From Ereboglobus sp. PH5-10 (GTDB taxonomy: Bacteria; Verrucomicrobiota; Verrucomicrobiia; Opitutales; Opitutaceae): a stretch of DNA of 64,000 nt. This document shows positions 45,954-54,891 of the stretch, piece by piece. The notes beneath the pieces are model-generated. The model saw only the letters and a program-made list of their open reading frames with translations, was not told the origin of the DNA and ran no database searches. A program made the position numbers and the translations under genes. The stretch is from the NCBI RefSeq assembly GCF_029504735.1, contig NZ_JAQFIP010000001.1:62001-126000 (forward strand), in the 5' to 3' direction. Numbering within the stretch: position 1 is the first letter of the stretch; the number at the start of each line of letters is the position of its first letter.

Positions 45954-48224
45954 ATGAGTCTCAATAGCTTAAAGCCTTGTTCATTAATTTTCCCGCTCGG
46001 TATCTCTGCAAGCGTTCGCGCTTTGGCGGCCTTGGCGGTGTTTTTCTGCGTGCATACGCAGGGACTTGCATCGGATGTCTCGACGGCATCCAGTGCGCAC
46101 GGTTCCACAGGGAAGGCGTCCGGACAGGAATCGCCAAGTGAAGCGCAACTCTATGATTACAACAAAAACACAGTGGAGCTGGCGCGCATGACTGTAGTTG
46201 GCACGCGTTTTGGCATCAATATCGAGAAATACCCCGGCTCGGCCAGTGTGCTGACGCCGGACGATCTCGATTTCACGGCTGATATTATTCGCGCGCTCGC
46301 CAATGTGCCCGGCATTGACATGGGCAACGACATGGGGCGCGGAATGGGGCAGCAATACTCCATTCGCGGTTTCGGTTATGTTAACGAAAATCGCGTGATT
46401 ATCATGCAGGACGGCGTGCGCCGCTCCACAAACCTTTATTCCAATCAAAGCTCCAGCTTTCGCGTTGATTCGGATTTGCTCAAGCAGGTCGATATCGTGC
46501 GGGGTTCGTCCGGCATTTCATACGGCGGGGGCGCGATTGGCGGCATTATCAACATGACCACAAAGGACGCGCGGGACTACATTTTGCCGGGGCGCGAAGT
46601 CGGGTTGTTTCTTTCCGCTCGCTACGATTCCAACAGCCTGGCGCAGGGATACTCCGCCGTGGCGGTGGCGCCCGCGAGTGTGCCGCTCGATTTGCTGGTG
46701 TTTGTCAAGCAGTCACATCGCGGCGACTTGAAACTCGCGGACAAGGTTCCGCTCAGCGCCACGGTCAGCTCTGACGAGATCAGCAATGACGAGGACACGA
46801 CCACGGCCTTTGTCAAAGTGGGCTGGAACATCGCCCCCGGCCACCGTCTCGCGTTCAGCATTTTTAAATACGACGAAGAGGCCGAAACGACATGGCAGAG
46901 CTTGTATAACCAGCAATACTCGACCACCACGGGACCCGTTTTCGCCGACTTGGTGCAGACGGACTCGATCCTGCGCTACACGGCGAATCCGGCGGGCAGC
47001 CGCTGGCTCAACCTGAACGTCACCGCCTACCGCAGCAAGGGATACCTCGACCGCAGTTACTCCTATGTGCCCATAAGCGGCGCCAATGCCGGAATCGAAC
47101 AATCGCTAAATTACAAAAACCAGGACAAACGCAAAGGCCTCGGCGCGCAAAACCTGATGCACTTTGAAACCGGCCCGGTTAAGCACCGGCTGCTTCTTGG
47201 CGCCGATTATGAAAACCGCAAGGAGGACGCGCTCTATGTGCTCAATGCCGCGCGCACGGATTTCGGCTCGATTCCCAATGAATACAACGACTACGGCCTT
47301 TTCCTGCAATACGAGCCCCGCTTCCTGAACGAGAGACTGGCGCTGCAAGCCGGCGGGCGATACGACTCGTTCAAGCGCGAGGTCAAGGGCGTGCCCGAGG
47401 ATTACGACAGCTCGCGTTTCTCGCCCCGCATCGGCGTGAGCGCTGAAATTTTGACCGGCCTCGTGCTGCTTGCAAATTATTCGGAGGCGTTCCGCGCGCC
47501 CACGCCGCACGAAACCTCCTCGGACGGCCCGTTGAATATCGTTTACTGGTATCGCCCCAATCCCGATCTCGATCCAGAATTGTCCGCCGAGTATGAATTT
47601 GGTTTTTCGTGGGGCAAAAGCGCCCTCTTTTCCGCCAACGACCGCTTCAACGTCAAGGCCATGTATTTCACGGGCCGAATCAAGGACATGATCGCCCTTG
47701 AGGAAATCGAAGGCGCGGGCACATCGCCCGCGGGCACTCCCTACGCAACATATCAAAACATCGGCAGGGTCAAACGCGACGGCGTCGAGGTGGAAATGGC
47801 CTACCGCATGACGCAGTGGGGTGTGAACCTGTCCTATGAGCACCTCAACCAAAGGGACGCGGCGACCGGCAAAAAAACACCGCACGCCTTTGCCGACAAA
47901 ATCCGGCTGGGCGGCTCCGTGCGCCCGTTTTCGGAGGACATTGAGTTCTCGGCCGATGTGTCGCACTGGTTCAAGCCCAGCCAAAACCCAAAGCAATACT
48001 CCAACGGCACCTATTACGTGCGCGACGATTACACGCAATGCAATGTGTCCGCGCGCTGGCGCCTGACGCGCACGGGCATCAGCTTTTTGGACGGCACCAC
48101 GCAATTGCACGCGGGCATAAACAATGTGTTCGACCAAAAACGCATGCATCCCTCGAACCTGGAAACAGGCACGCGCATCGGCCTTGGTCGCAACATTTAC
48201 ATCAGCGCGAGCAAGCAATTCTGA
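45954..48224 (+). CDS. TonB-dependent outer-membrane receptor (heme/iron type)
   Basis: A 756-residue TonB-dependent receptor. A long signal region (to about residue 40, LAALAVFFCVHTQGLA) precedes a TonB-box-like segment LARMTVVGTRFG, the plug domain (YPGSASVLTPDDLDF, GIDMGNDMGRGMGQQYSIRG, FGYVNENRVIIMQDGVRRST, VDIVRGSSGISYGGGAIGGI) and a 22-strand barrel. FRAPTPHE and NPDLDPELSAEYEFGF are conserved blocks of the heme/siderophore receptor group, and the C-terminus ISASKQF ends in Phe as required for outer-membrane assembly. The substrate is uncertain: heme or a siderophore is most likely. It is a single-gene unit with a palindromic operator candidate before it and a strong terminator after. 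Confidence 0.93.
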   Translation: MSLNSLKPCSLIFPLGISASVRALAALAVFFCVHTQGLASDVSTASSAHGSTGKASGQESPSEAQLYDYNKNTVELARMTVVGTRFGINIEKYPGSASVLTPDDLDFTADIIRALANVPGIDMGNDMGRGMGQQYSIRGFGYVNENRVIIMQDGVRRSTNLYSNQSSSFRVDSDLLKQVDIVRGSSGISYGGGAIGGIINMTTKDARDYILPGREVGLFLSARYDSNSLAQGYSAVAVAPASVPLDLLVFVKQSHRGDLKLADKVPLSATVSSDEISNDEDTTTAFVKVGWNIAPGHRLAFSIFKYDEEAETTWQSLYNQQYSTTTGPVFADLVQTDSILRYTANPAGSRWLNLNVTAYRSKGYLDRSYSYVPISGANAGIEQSLNYKNQDKRKGLGAQNLMHFETGPVKHRLLLGADYENRKEDALYVLNAARTDFGSIPNEYNDYGLFLQYEPRFLNERLALQAGGRYDSFKREVKGVPEDYDSSRFSPRIGVSAEILTGLVLLANYSEAFRAPTPHETSSDGPLNIVYWYRPNPDLDPELSAEYEFGFSWGKSALFSANDRFNVKAMYFTGRIKDMIALEEIEGAGTSPAGTPYATYQNIGRVKRDGVEVEMAYRMTQWGVNLSYEHLNQRDAATGKKTPHAFADKIRLGGSVRPFSEDIEFSADVSHWFKPSQNPKQYSNGTYYVRDDYTQCNVSARWRLTRTGISFLDGTTQLHAGINNVFDQKRMHPSNLETGTRIGLGRNIYISASKQF

Positions 48225-48263
48225 CACCGGGGCAAACGCACACCAGCCTCCCGCACACTCCGG

Positions 48264-48297
48264 CACCCCGCGCCAATAAACGCGGGGTGTTTTTATT
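48264..48297 (+). terminator. Intrinsic terminator of the TonB-dependent receptor gene
   Basis: CACCCCGCG (48264-48272) and CGCGGGGTG (48281-48289) form a perfect 9-bp stem with an 8-nt loop, followed by a T-rich tail (TTTTTATT). Confidence 0.9.
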
Positions 48298-48471
48298 GCG
48301 AAGCGGACACCCACCGCCCCGACCGCATTGCCTTTTGCAGCGAGCGAACCGCGTTTTCCGCTGTTGACCGAGCCTCTCAAACACCTACTTTCCGCAGTTT
48401 CGCACATCAATAAAACTGAACCATTTGACACAAGCTGCAGTCTCACCCATCGGCAAACGATTCGTTCATCC

Positions 48472-49581
48472 ATGATATTTACCCGTTCTCACGCAACCCG
48501 TCTCCCTGCTGCCGCGCTCGCGGCGATCCTTTGCACAACCGCAGCACCCCAAAACCTCGGCGCACAGTCGCCGTCGCTCCTTGATCCCGGCGCCGGCTCG
48601 ATTTCACTCGTCCCGGACATGCCCGCTCCCGCGCCCCAGCAGGCTGAACCCGCCGCGCCTCAGGAAATGGACCTGCGCCTTCAAAACGCCATCGTCGCCG
48701 TCGTCGAGGAAAAGGCGATCACGATGGACGACATCCGCCGCGAAATCACCCCGCTTCTCCCTCAGATCATACGCGAATCGACGAGCGAGCAGGATTACCT
48801 CAACAAAATCCAGGCGCTTCAGGACGACATTGTGCAAAACCACATTGATCGCGCCCTCATCGTAAAGGAATTCTACAAGGAAAAAGACGGCGAGCCCGTG
48901 AAAAGCATTCCCGCCAGCTACATCGACAACCAACTCGAGGAAATCATCATCACGCAATACGACAACGACCGCTCAAAGTTCCTCGCCTACCTGCGCGCCA
49001 AGGGCCAGACCATCCGCGAATTTCGCAAGGAAATCGAGGAGGACATGATCAACGGCTACATGCGCCAGCAGCAACGCAAGAGCCAGAGCGTCGTCAGCCC
49101 CGTGAAAGTCGAAACCTTCTACCGCGAAAACAAGGACAGGTTTTACCAGGACGACCAAGTCCACCTCCGCCTCATCCAGTTCACACGCAACAACCAGACC
49201 GACGGCGAGCTCATCTCCAAGGCAAACGATGTGGTCAATCGCATGAAAAACGGCGAAAAATTCGAGGACATCGCCAAGGAAGTCAGCCAGGACACCCGCC
49301 GCAGCAAAGGTGGCGACTGGGGCTGGCAAAAACGCAGCGATCTCAAGGCCGAGCTCAGCGAGCCGCTCTTCAAGCTGCAAAAAGGCGAGGTCACCGAACC
49401 GATTCTCATGCCCGAGGGCGCGTTTCTCATGTATGTCGAGGATCGCAAATACGCCGGCATCCAGCCCATCGACGAGGTCCGCGACCAGATCGAGCGCATC
49501 GTCCTCCAGCAAATGGCCCGCGCCAGCCAGGAGCAATGGCTCGAACGCCTCCGCCGCAACGGCTACATAAAATATTTCTAA
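48472..49581 (+). CDS. Periplasmic SurA/PpiC-type peptidyl-prolyl isomerase
   Basis: A 369-residue parvulin-type protein. The start at 48472 gives a signal peptide (MIFTRSHATRLPAAALAAIL, cleavage near residue 30). A Pro/Ala-rich linker is followed by a SurA-like N-terminal chaperone domain (about 65-210: LQNAIVAVVEEKAITMDDIR, QTIREFRKEIEEDMI) and one rotamase domain (about 215-310: QVHLRLIQFTRNNQTDGELI, VSQDTRRSKGGDWGWQKRSD, LFKLQKGEVTEPI). It probably helps outer-membrane proteins to fold; the adjacent outer-membrane receptor is a plausible but unproven client. It differs from E. coli SurA in having one rotamase domain. A good terminator follows. Confidence 0.9.
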   Translation: MIFTRSHATRLPAAALAAILCTTAAPQNLGAQSPSLLDPGAGSISLVPDMPAPAPQQAEPAAPQEMDLRLQNAIVAVVEEKAITMDDIRREITPLLPQIIRESTSEQDYLNKIQALQDDIVQNHIDRALIVKEFYKEKDGEPVKSIPASYIDNQLEEIIITQYDNDRSKFLAYLRAKGQTIREFRKEIEEDMINGYMRQQQRKSQSVVSPVKVETFYRENKDRFYQDDQVHLRLIQFTRNNQTDGELISKANDVVNRMKNGEKFEDIAKEVSQDTRRSKGGDWGWQKRSDLKAELSEPLFKLQKGEVTEPILMPEGAFLMYVEDRKYAGIQPIDEVRDQIERIVLQQMARASQEQWLERLRRNGYIKYF

Positions 49582-49615
49582 CAGGCGCCCGCCACTTGAA
49601 ACCCAGTCTGATCGT

Positions 49616-49647
49616 AAGGGCGGCATCACTGGCCGCCCTTGTTTTTT
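49616..49647 (+). terminator. Intrinsic terminator after the prolyl isomerase gene
   Basis: AAGGGCGGC (49616-49624) and GCCGCCCTT (49632-49640) form a perfect 9-bp stem with a 7-nt loop, followed by GTTTTTT. Confidence 0.85.
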
Positions 49648-49755
49648 GGCCCGTGTTTTACTTGTTGAAAAGTTTGCCCCGGAGCCCCCGAAAAAGTCGC
49701 AATCGCGCCGCCTTTATTTGCCTTTTTTAAACGAATCCGCACTTTGCTCCCCACC

Positions 49756-50136
49756 ATGATTAAAAAACTTCTCCACACGCGGATGCGCGTGAACGACATC
49801 GAAAAAACAGTTCGCTTTTACGTCGACGTGCTTGGCCTCAAGGTCTCCGCCGACACCGTTTCGCCGCGCGGCGCGCGCCTTGTTTTTATCCAGACACCCA
49901 ACAGCGACGAGGAGATTGAGCTCTGCCAGTTGCCGAACAGCGAACCCGTCAACGTGCAACCCGACCTCATGCACCTCGCGTTTCAAGTGGACGACCTCGC
50001 CGCCTTCGCATCCGCGCTTGAAAAGAAAGGCGTCAAGCTAAGCGACGGCCCGACCAAAACCGTCGATGGCGACCTGATCGCCTTCATCGACGCCCCCGAA
50101 GGCTACGAGGTGGAACTGATTCAAAAAGCCCGGTAA
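49756..50136 (+). CDS. gloA: Glyoxalase I family protein (lactoylglutathione lyase-like)
   Basis: A 126-residue vicinal-oxygen-chelate protein. Two beta-alpha-beta-beta-beta modules are seen: LLHTRMRVNDIEKTVRFYVD (first, with metal-ligand His7) and DLMHLAFQVDDLAAFASALE (second, with His). GRAL-like EIELCQLPNSEP and a closing FIDAPEGYEVELIQKA with the catalytic Glu complete the site. The pattern of metal ligands fits glyoxalase I, which converts the methylglyoxal-glutathione adduct to lactoylglutathione; other VOC enzymes are possible. The start at 49756 gives MIKKLLHTRMRV, as usual for the family. Confidence 0.85.
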   Translation: MIKKLLHTRMRVNDIEKTVRFYVDVLGLKVSADTVSPRGARLVFIQTPNSDEEIELCQLPNSEPVNVQPDLMHLAFQVDDLAAFASALEKKGVKLSDGPTKTVDGDLIAFIDAPEGYEVELIQKAR

Positions 50137-50252
50137 AACGCGGAACTGCGTTTTGCCCGGACCGCTTTAGCGAGGCCGCCCACCCGTCTTCGATCTTCGC
50201 GCATCACGCCATTGACCGCGCGGGCAACCTCCATTTTTCTTTCGGGTTTTTC

Positions 50253-52139
50253 ATGCTCACTCTGGCCGACGTTTCCAAATCCTACGGCACGCGCGAACTC
50301 TTCAGCGACGTGTCGCTCTTCATTGCGCGCACCGACCGCCTCGGCCTCGTCGGCGCCAATGGCGCCGGCAAAACCACGCTCTTCAACCTCATCCTCGGCG
50401 AGGAGCGCGCCGACACCGGCACCATCGAATGGGAGCGCGGCGCCGACTTCGGTTTTCTCCCCCAGGAAAGCGCGCCCGTCGGCGACGAGACCATCCTCGA
50501 AATCGCCACCAGCGGCAAGCAGCTCGAACCGACCGAGGACAACTGGGACATCGACTACACGCTCGAACCTCGCGCCAAGCGCATCCTCGCCGGCCTCGGC
50601 TTCCGCGAGGGCGACCACCACAAGCAGGCGAAAACATTTTCCGGCGGCTGGGTCATGCGCGCCCACCTCGCGCGCCTCCTCGTCTCCGAACCCTCGCTCC
50701 TCCTCCTCGACGAACCCACCAACCACCTCGACCTCGAGGCGCTGCTCTGGTTTCAGGACTACCTCACGCGCTACCCCGGCGGCCTCGTCGTCATCTCGCA
50801 CGACCGCGCGTTCCTCAACGCCCTCTGCACCGGCATCCTCGAACTGCGCGCCGGCACGCTCCACTACTACCACGGCAACTACGACAACTACGTCACCGAA
50901 AAGGAGGCGCGCAAAGCCCAGCAGTCCGCCCTCTACAAAAACCAGCAGCGCGAAATCGCCCACTTGCAGGAATTCGTGGACCGCTTCGGCGCCAAGGCCA
51001 CCCTCGCCTCGCGCGCCAAGTCCAAGGAAAAACAAATCGCCCGCCTCAAGGAGGAGGCCATCGAGGAGCCGCTCGACGAACTCAAGCGCATCAACTTCCG
51101 CTTTCCCCAGCCCGCGCGCTCCGGCTTGAAAGTCGTCGAGCTGAAGGACGTTTACCAGGCCTACGGCGACCATGTCGTGTATCGCGGCGACCTCGAATTC
51201 ATGGCCGAGCGCGGCCAGCGCATCGTGCTTGTCGGCCCCAACGGCGCGGGCAAATCCACGCTTCTCAAAATCCTCGCCGACGTCATCCCGATCCAGGGCG
51301 GCACGCGCGAACTCGGCGCAAACGTCACCGCCGGTTACTTCGCGCAAAACCGCCTCGACACCCTGCGCGCCGACGCGACCGTTTTCGAAAACGTCATGGA
51401 GCTGCGCACCGCCGAGAACCAGCTCACCGAGCAGCAGGTGCGCGCCATCCTCGGCGCGTTCCTCTTCCGCAAGGACGACGTTTTCAAAAAAGTCTCCGTG
51501 CTCTCCGGCGGCGAAAAATCGCGCCTCGCCCTCGCGCGCCTGCTCGTCAACCCGCCCAACCTCCTCCTCATGGACGAGCCGACGACGCACCTCGACATCC
51601 CCTCGATCGACGCGCTCATCGGCGCGCTGAAAAACTACGCGGGCACGCTCATCTTCATCAGCCACGACGTGTATTTCATCAGGCAAATCGCGCAGCACGT
51701 CCTGCACATCAACGCCGGCCGCCTCACGCCCTACGCGGGCGATTACGATTATTATTTGGAAAAATCGAAGGCCACCGACGCCCGCGCCGCGCTCACCACG
51801 GCCGGCTTCACCAACGCCCGCCCGCCGCAGGAAAAACAATCCGCCGCCGCCACGGGAGCGTCGCAAACGGCTCCCGCCGCCACGCCCGCCAAACCCAGGC
51901 TCACCGCCAACCAGCTCCGCAAACTGCGCGAGGAAGTTGGCCAGTTGGAGAAATATGTCTCCGAACTTGAGTCACAGCAAAACCAGCTCACCGCCGAGCT
52001 CGAGGCGCCCGAAACCTACAACACTCCCGGCAAGGCGCAGCAGTTGAACCGCGACCTGTCGAGTGTCGTTGACCGCCTCCAAGCCGCCACCGCCGACTGG
52101 GAGGCCGCCGCCACCCGCCTGCTCGAAGCCGAGGGCTGA
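50253..52139 (+). CDS. ABC-F family ATPase (ribosome-associated)
   Basis: A 628-residue protein with two ABC domains and no membrane segment. Domain 1: Walker A GANGAGKT, signature FSGGWVMRAHLARLL, Walker B LLLLDEPTNHLDLEALLW. The inter-domain linker (about residues 240-300, charged helices such as SKEKQIARLKEEAIEEPLDE) is the P-site-tRNA-interaction motif. Domain 2: GPNGAGKS, LSGGEKSRLALARLL, LLLMDEPTTHLDIPSIDALI. A C-terminal coiled coil (about 560-628, LRKLREEVGQLEKYVSELES) resembles Uup/YdiF-like members. It likely acts on translating ribosomes; antibiotic protection is possible but not indicated. It is a single gene between gloA and scpA. Confidence 0.92.
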   Translation: MLTLADVSKSYGTRELFSDVSLFIARTDRLGLVGANGAGKTTLFNLILGEERADTGTIEWERGADFGFLPQESAPVGDETILEIATSGKQLEPTEDNWDIDYTLEPRAKRILAGLGFREGDHHKQAKTFSGGWVMRAHLARLLVSEPSLLLLDEPTNHLDLEALLWFQDYLTRYPGGLVVISHDRAFLNALCTGILELRAGTLHYYHGNYDNYVTEKEARKAQQSALYKNQQREIAHLQEFVDRFGAKATLASRAKSKEKQIARLKEEAIEEPLDELKRINFRFPQPARSGLKVVELKDVYQAYGDHVVYRGDLEFMAERGQRIVLVGPNGAGKSTLLKILADVIPIQGGTRELGANVTAGYFAQNRLDTLRADATVFENVMELRTAENQLTEQQVRAILGAFLFRKDDVFKKVSVLSGGEKSRLALARLLVNPPNLLLMDEPTTHLDIPSIDALIGALKNYAGTLIFISHDVYFIRQIAQHVLHINAGRLTPYAGDYDYYLEKSKATDARAALTTAGFTNARPPQEKQSAAATGASQTAPAATPAKPRLTANQLRKLREEVGQLEKYVSELESQQNQLTAELEAPETYNTPGKAQQLNRDLSSVVDRLQAATADWEAAATRLLEAEG

Positions 52140-52231
52140 TGAATCAACGATAACCGAGGGAACAGGCGGAAAACTCTTTTCGTCATTTTTCCACTTGCCC
52201 GTCCCGCCGCGTTGCCAAGCATTTCCGCCCC

Positions 52232-53053
52232 GTGCTGCCAGAAACCGACTATCGCATAAAACTTCCCGCCTTCGAAGGCCCGCTCGATCTCCTCCTTTTC
52301 CTGATCAAGAAAAACGAAATCGACATCTACGACATACCCATCGAGTCGGTCACGCGCCAGTATATCGACGTCATTCACTCGCTCAAGGAGCTCGACCTCG
52401 AAATCGCCGGCGACTTTTTCGTGATGGCCGCCACGCTCATGGAAATCAAAAGCCGCATGCTCCTGCCCAAGGGCGAGCATGCCGTCGATCCCAACGCCTC
52501 CGACGACGACGCCATCGACCCGCGCTACGAACTCGTCCACCAGCTCCTCCAATACAAAAAGTTCAAGGAGGCCGCGCAGGAATTGCAAGGGCTCGCCACC
52601 TTCAACCACGACAAGCTCCCGCGCATCGTCAAATCCGACGCGCCCGACGAAAGCGACCGCCCCCTCAAAAACGTCGACCGCATCGAACTCTGGAACGCGT
52701 TCAACATCATCCTGCGCCGCCTCGCCGAAAAACTCGTTGTCGGCGAAATCAAGGACGAGCAAATCACCGTGGCCGACCAGATGGAACACATCCTCGAGCG
52801 AATCCGCACCGAAAAGTCCTTCATATTTTCGAATCTTTTCCCCGGCAAAACCACACTTCGCACGCTCGTCGCCACCTTCATCGCCGTCCTCGAGCTCACG
52901 CGCCTGCACAAGCTGCGCATCAGCCAAAACGAAGCCTACTCCGACATCCTCTGCACGGCGGTCGAGGACGAGCCGGACGCCACATCCACCGGGCAGTCCG
53001 CGGAAAATTTCACCTCGGAGTTCGACGCGCCGCCCGAAGATGAGACCGCCTGA
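52232..53053 (+). CDS. scpA: Segregation and condensation protein ScpA
   Basis: A 273-residue kleisin that bridges SMC heads in chromosome condensation. Landmarks: YRIKLPAFEGPLDLLLFLIK then KNEIDIYDIPIESVTRQYID at the N-terminus, FFVMAATLMEIKSRMLLPK and the C-terminal winged-helix region FVATFIAVLELTRLHKLRIS (here LVATFIAVLELTRLHKLRIS). The start is a GTG at 52232. The usual partner scpB is not adjacent; the next gene encodes a small basic protein. The C-terminal ~25 residues are acidic. Confidence 0.93.
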   Translation: MLPETDYRIKLPAFEGPLDLLLFLIKKNEIDIYDIPIESVTRQYIDVIHSLKELDLEIAGDFFVMAATLMEIKSRMLLPKGEHAVDPNASDDDAIDPRYELVHQLLQYKKFKEAAQELQGLATFNHDKLPRIVKSDAPDESDRPLKNVDRIELWNAFNIILRRLAEKLVVGEIKDEQITVADQMEHILERIRTEKSFIFSNLFPGKTTLRTLVATFIAVLELTRLHKLRISQNEAYSDILCTAVEDEPDATSTGQSAENFTSEFDAPPEDETA

Positions 53054-53182
53054 GGAATAACCGCAAAGCGGCGCAAAAAAAGTCATCGGCCGCCTTTATC
53101 TTTGCGCCTTTTGTGCTTTTTTGTGGATATCGCCTTATTCAATCCTTGCGCCTTTCAACACCGCGCCCACCTTCTTTTTTCC

Positions 53183-53560
53183 GTGAGCAAATCGCCATCC
53201 AACGACGACAAATCCCCGAAGCGCCGCGGCCGCCCCGCCAAGCGCAAACCCGCCGCGTCCAAAGCCGAAAAACCCACCGCAAAAAAAGCCAAGATCACAG
53301 CGCCCGCGATCAAGAAATCCCCAAGGAAACCCGCCGGCGCGTCCGCCCTTCTCGGCGTCGGCCTCGACAATGCGGACGGGCACAAACGAGTCACCACCGG
53401 CGAGCAATTCGCCATCGTCGGCGGCTCCGAGCAAACGCACGAGCGCATGACTGAAACCGTCATCAAAACGTTCGAGGAGCTCAAACACCGCGGCAAACAC
53501 CTCTCCCAAGTCGAGCGCGCCGAACTCGCCGAAATCATCCACAAGGCAACGCCGAGATAA
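53183..53560 (+). CDS. Small basic protein with Lys/Ala/Pro-rich N-terminus
   Basis: A 125-residue protein from the GTG at 53183. Residues 1-60 are strongly basic and low-complexity, including an AT-hook-like RRGRPAKRK and KKAKITAPAIKKSPRK. The C-terminal half is folded in character (LLGVGLDNADGHKRVTTGEQ and HERMTETVIKTFEELKHRGK, then LSQVERAELAEIIHKATP). The pattern resembles bacterial histone-like tails fused to a small helical domain. It follows scpA, so a chromosome-related role is tempting but unproven. I do not recognise a named family. Confidence 0.75.
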   Translation: MSKSPSNDDKSPKRRGRPAKRKPAASKAEKPTAKKAKITAPAIKKSPRKPAGASALLGVGLDNADGHKRVTTGEQFAIVGGSEQTHERMTETVIKTFEELKHRGKHLSQVERAELAEIIHKATPR

Positions 53561-53561
53561 A

Positions 53562-53749
53562 AATTAAGGGCTGAGATTTAAGATTTAAGAAGCGCGGCCT
53601 CCCGCAAACGAGAATCTCCCGACAGCCGCTTGACGACTCCGTTATCCTTAACACCAGAAACACATATTGATTTTAAAACTTCACTCTTCGCATCCACCGT
53701 CGCAGTCTTCACTCCTCAATCCATAAACCTTAATTCTTAATTTCACATC
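53562..53749. repeat. TTAAGATTTAAG-type repeat tails before trxA
   Basis: AAAATTAAGGGCTGAGATTT and AAGATTTAAGAAGCGCGG lie at 53562-53597, and the inverse-type AAACCTTAATTCTTAATTTC at 53724-53745. GC-rich sequence is between them. This is the tail family seen before murG and icd. Confidence 0.6.
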
Positions 53750-54070
53750 ATGTCCGCCAACATTGCCGATCTCACCGCCGACACTTTCAAAACCGCCATC
53801 GCCAGCGGCCTCGTTCTCATTGATCTCTGGGCCCCTTGGTGCGGCCCCTGCAAGGCCATGGCGCCAATCCTTGACGAACTCGCCACCGACCTTGAGGGCA
53901 AGGTGACAATCGCCAAGCTCAACATCGACGACCACGGCGCCGTCGCCGCCGAATACAACGTCCGCGCGATTCCCACTTTCCTGCTCTTCAAGGACGGCAA
54001 ACTCATCGACACCGTCGTCGGCATGCAATCCAAGGGCAGCTTCATCGCAAAGCTGCAACCGCACTTCTGA
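53750..54070 (+). CDS. trxA: Thioredoxin
   Basis: A 106-residue cytoplasmic thioredoxin, a general disulfide reductant. The active site WCGPCK has Cys31 and Cys34; the buried Asp (LIDLWAPW) and the cis-Pro segment VRAIPTFLLFKDGKLIDTVV are in place. Length is normal. It ends 13 bases before a long perfect hairpin (54084-54146). Confidence 0.97.
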   Translation: MSANIADLTADTFKTAIASGLVLIDLWAPWCGPCKAMAPILDELATDLEGKVTIAKLNIDDHGAVAAEYNVRAIPTFLLFKDGKLIDTVVGMQSKGSFIAKLQPHF

Positions 54071-54083
54071 GAAACGCCTTTTT

Positions 54084-54146
54084 GGTAGGGCGAACCGTCA
54101 CGGTGAGCCGAGTGTGTTGCGGCTCACCGTGACGGTTCGCCCTACC
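54084..54146. terminator. 27-bp perfect inverted repeat after trxA
   Basis: Arms 54084-54110 and 54120-54146 are perfectly complementary over 27 bases, beginning GGTAGGGCGAACCGTCACGG, with a 9-nt loop. There is no T-run; the unit GGTAGGGCGAA recurs in the hairpin at 62361-62426, so it is a repeat family member that may also block transcription between convergent trxA and coaD. Confidence 0.7.
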
Positions 54147-54225
54147 TCAATGCGATAGAATAAACCAAAAAAGCTCTGGCACCCCCGCCCGCGACGATCC
54201 CTCGGTCGCCGGTGTTTTGGCGGGA

Positions 54226-54705
54226 TTAACCTTGGTAGGCTTTTTTCAACGCCGCGCCGACATTGTCGGGCACGAAATGGCTCACGTCGCCGTTGTAGCG
54301 CGCCACTTGCTTGATCAGGTTTGAACTCGTGAAACTGTAGGCGCCGCGGGGCATCACGAACAGCGTCTCAATGGCCGGCTGCAGATGCCGGTTCATGAGC
54401 GCCATGTTAAACTCGAACTCGAAATCCGAAAGCGCGCGCAACCCGCGGATGATCGCCGTCGCCTTTTGAGACAATGCAAAATCGACCAGCAAGCCGTCGA
54501 AGACTTGCACGTCCACATTTTTCAAGTTGGCGATGTTGGGGCGGATCATCTCGACACGCTCCTCGACCGTGAAGAGCGGCCCCTTGCCCTCGTTGCTTGC
54601 CACCGCCATCGTCACGCGGTCAAAAAGCCGCGACGCGCGCGCGAGCACGTCGAGGTGCCCGTAGGTGACTGGATCAAAAGTGCCCGGATAGATGCAGTGT
54701 TGCAT
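54226..54705 (-). CDS. coaD: Phosphopantetheine adenylyltransferase
   Basis: A 159-residue nucleotidyltransferase-fold enzyme for the penultimate step of CoA synthesis. Landmarks: CIYPGTFDPVTYGHLDVLAR (the T/HxGH motif is TYGH, His17), GLLVDFALSQKATAIIRGLR, DFEFEFNMALMNRHLQP and the ISSR/TSSN-type signature YSFTSSNLIKQVARYNGDVS. The start at 54705 is standard; the frame stays open upstream but adds no family sequence. It is convergent with trxA and divergent from pgsA. Confidence 0.96.
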   Translation of the reverse strand: MQHCIYPGTFDPVTYGHLDVLARASRLFDRVTMAVASNEGKGPLFTVEERVEMIRPNIANLKNVDVQVFDGLLVDFALSQKATAIIRGLRALSDFEFEFNMALMNRHLQPAIETLFVMPRGAYSFTSSNLIKQVARYNGDVSHFVPDNVGAALKKAYQG

Positions 54706-54891
54706 GAATGAAAGGATGAAGTGTGGAGGCTTTTCTGAAAAAGGTTTCTTGCTCGCCGCGTCAATCTTGGCCGTTATCGGAAGTCGCGAAACTCGCAACT
54801 TGTGGGTTGTTTCCAATACGAATTAGCCCAACATGACGAGGCTCTTTTATCGAGAAACGCTGTCAGTGTGTCGCGCCACTGTTGATCCCGA

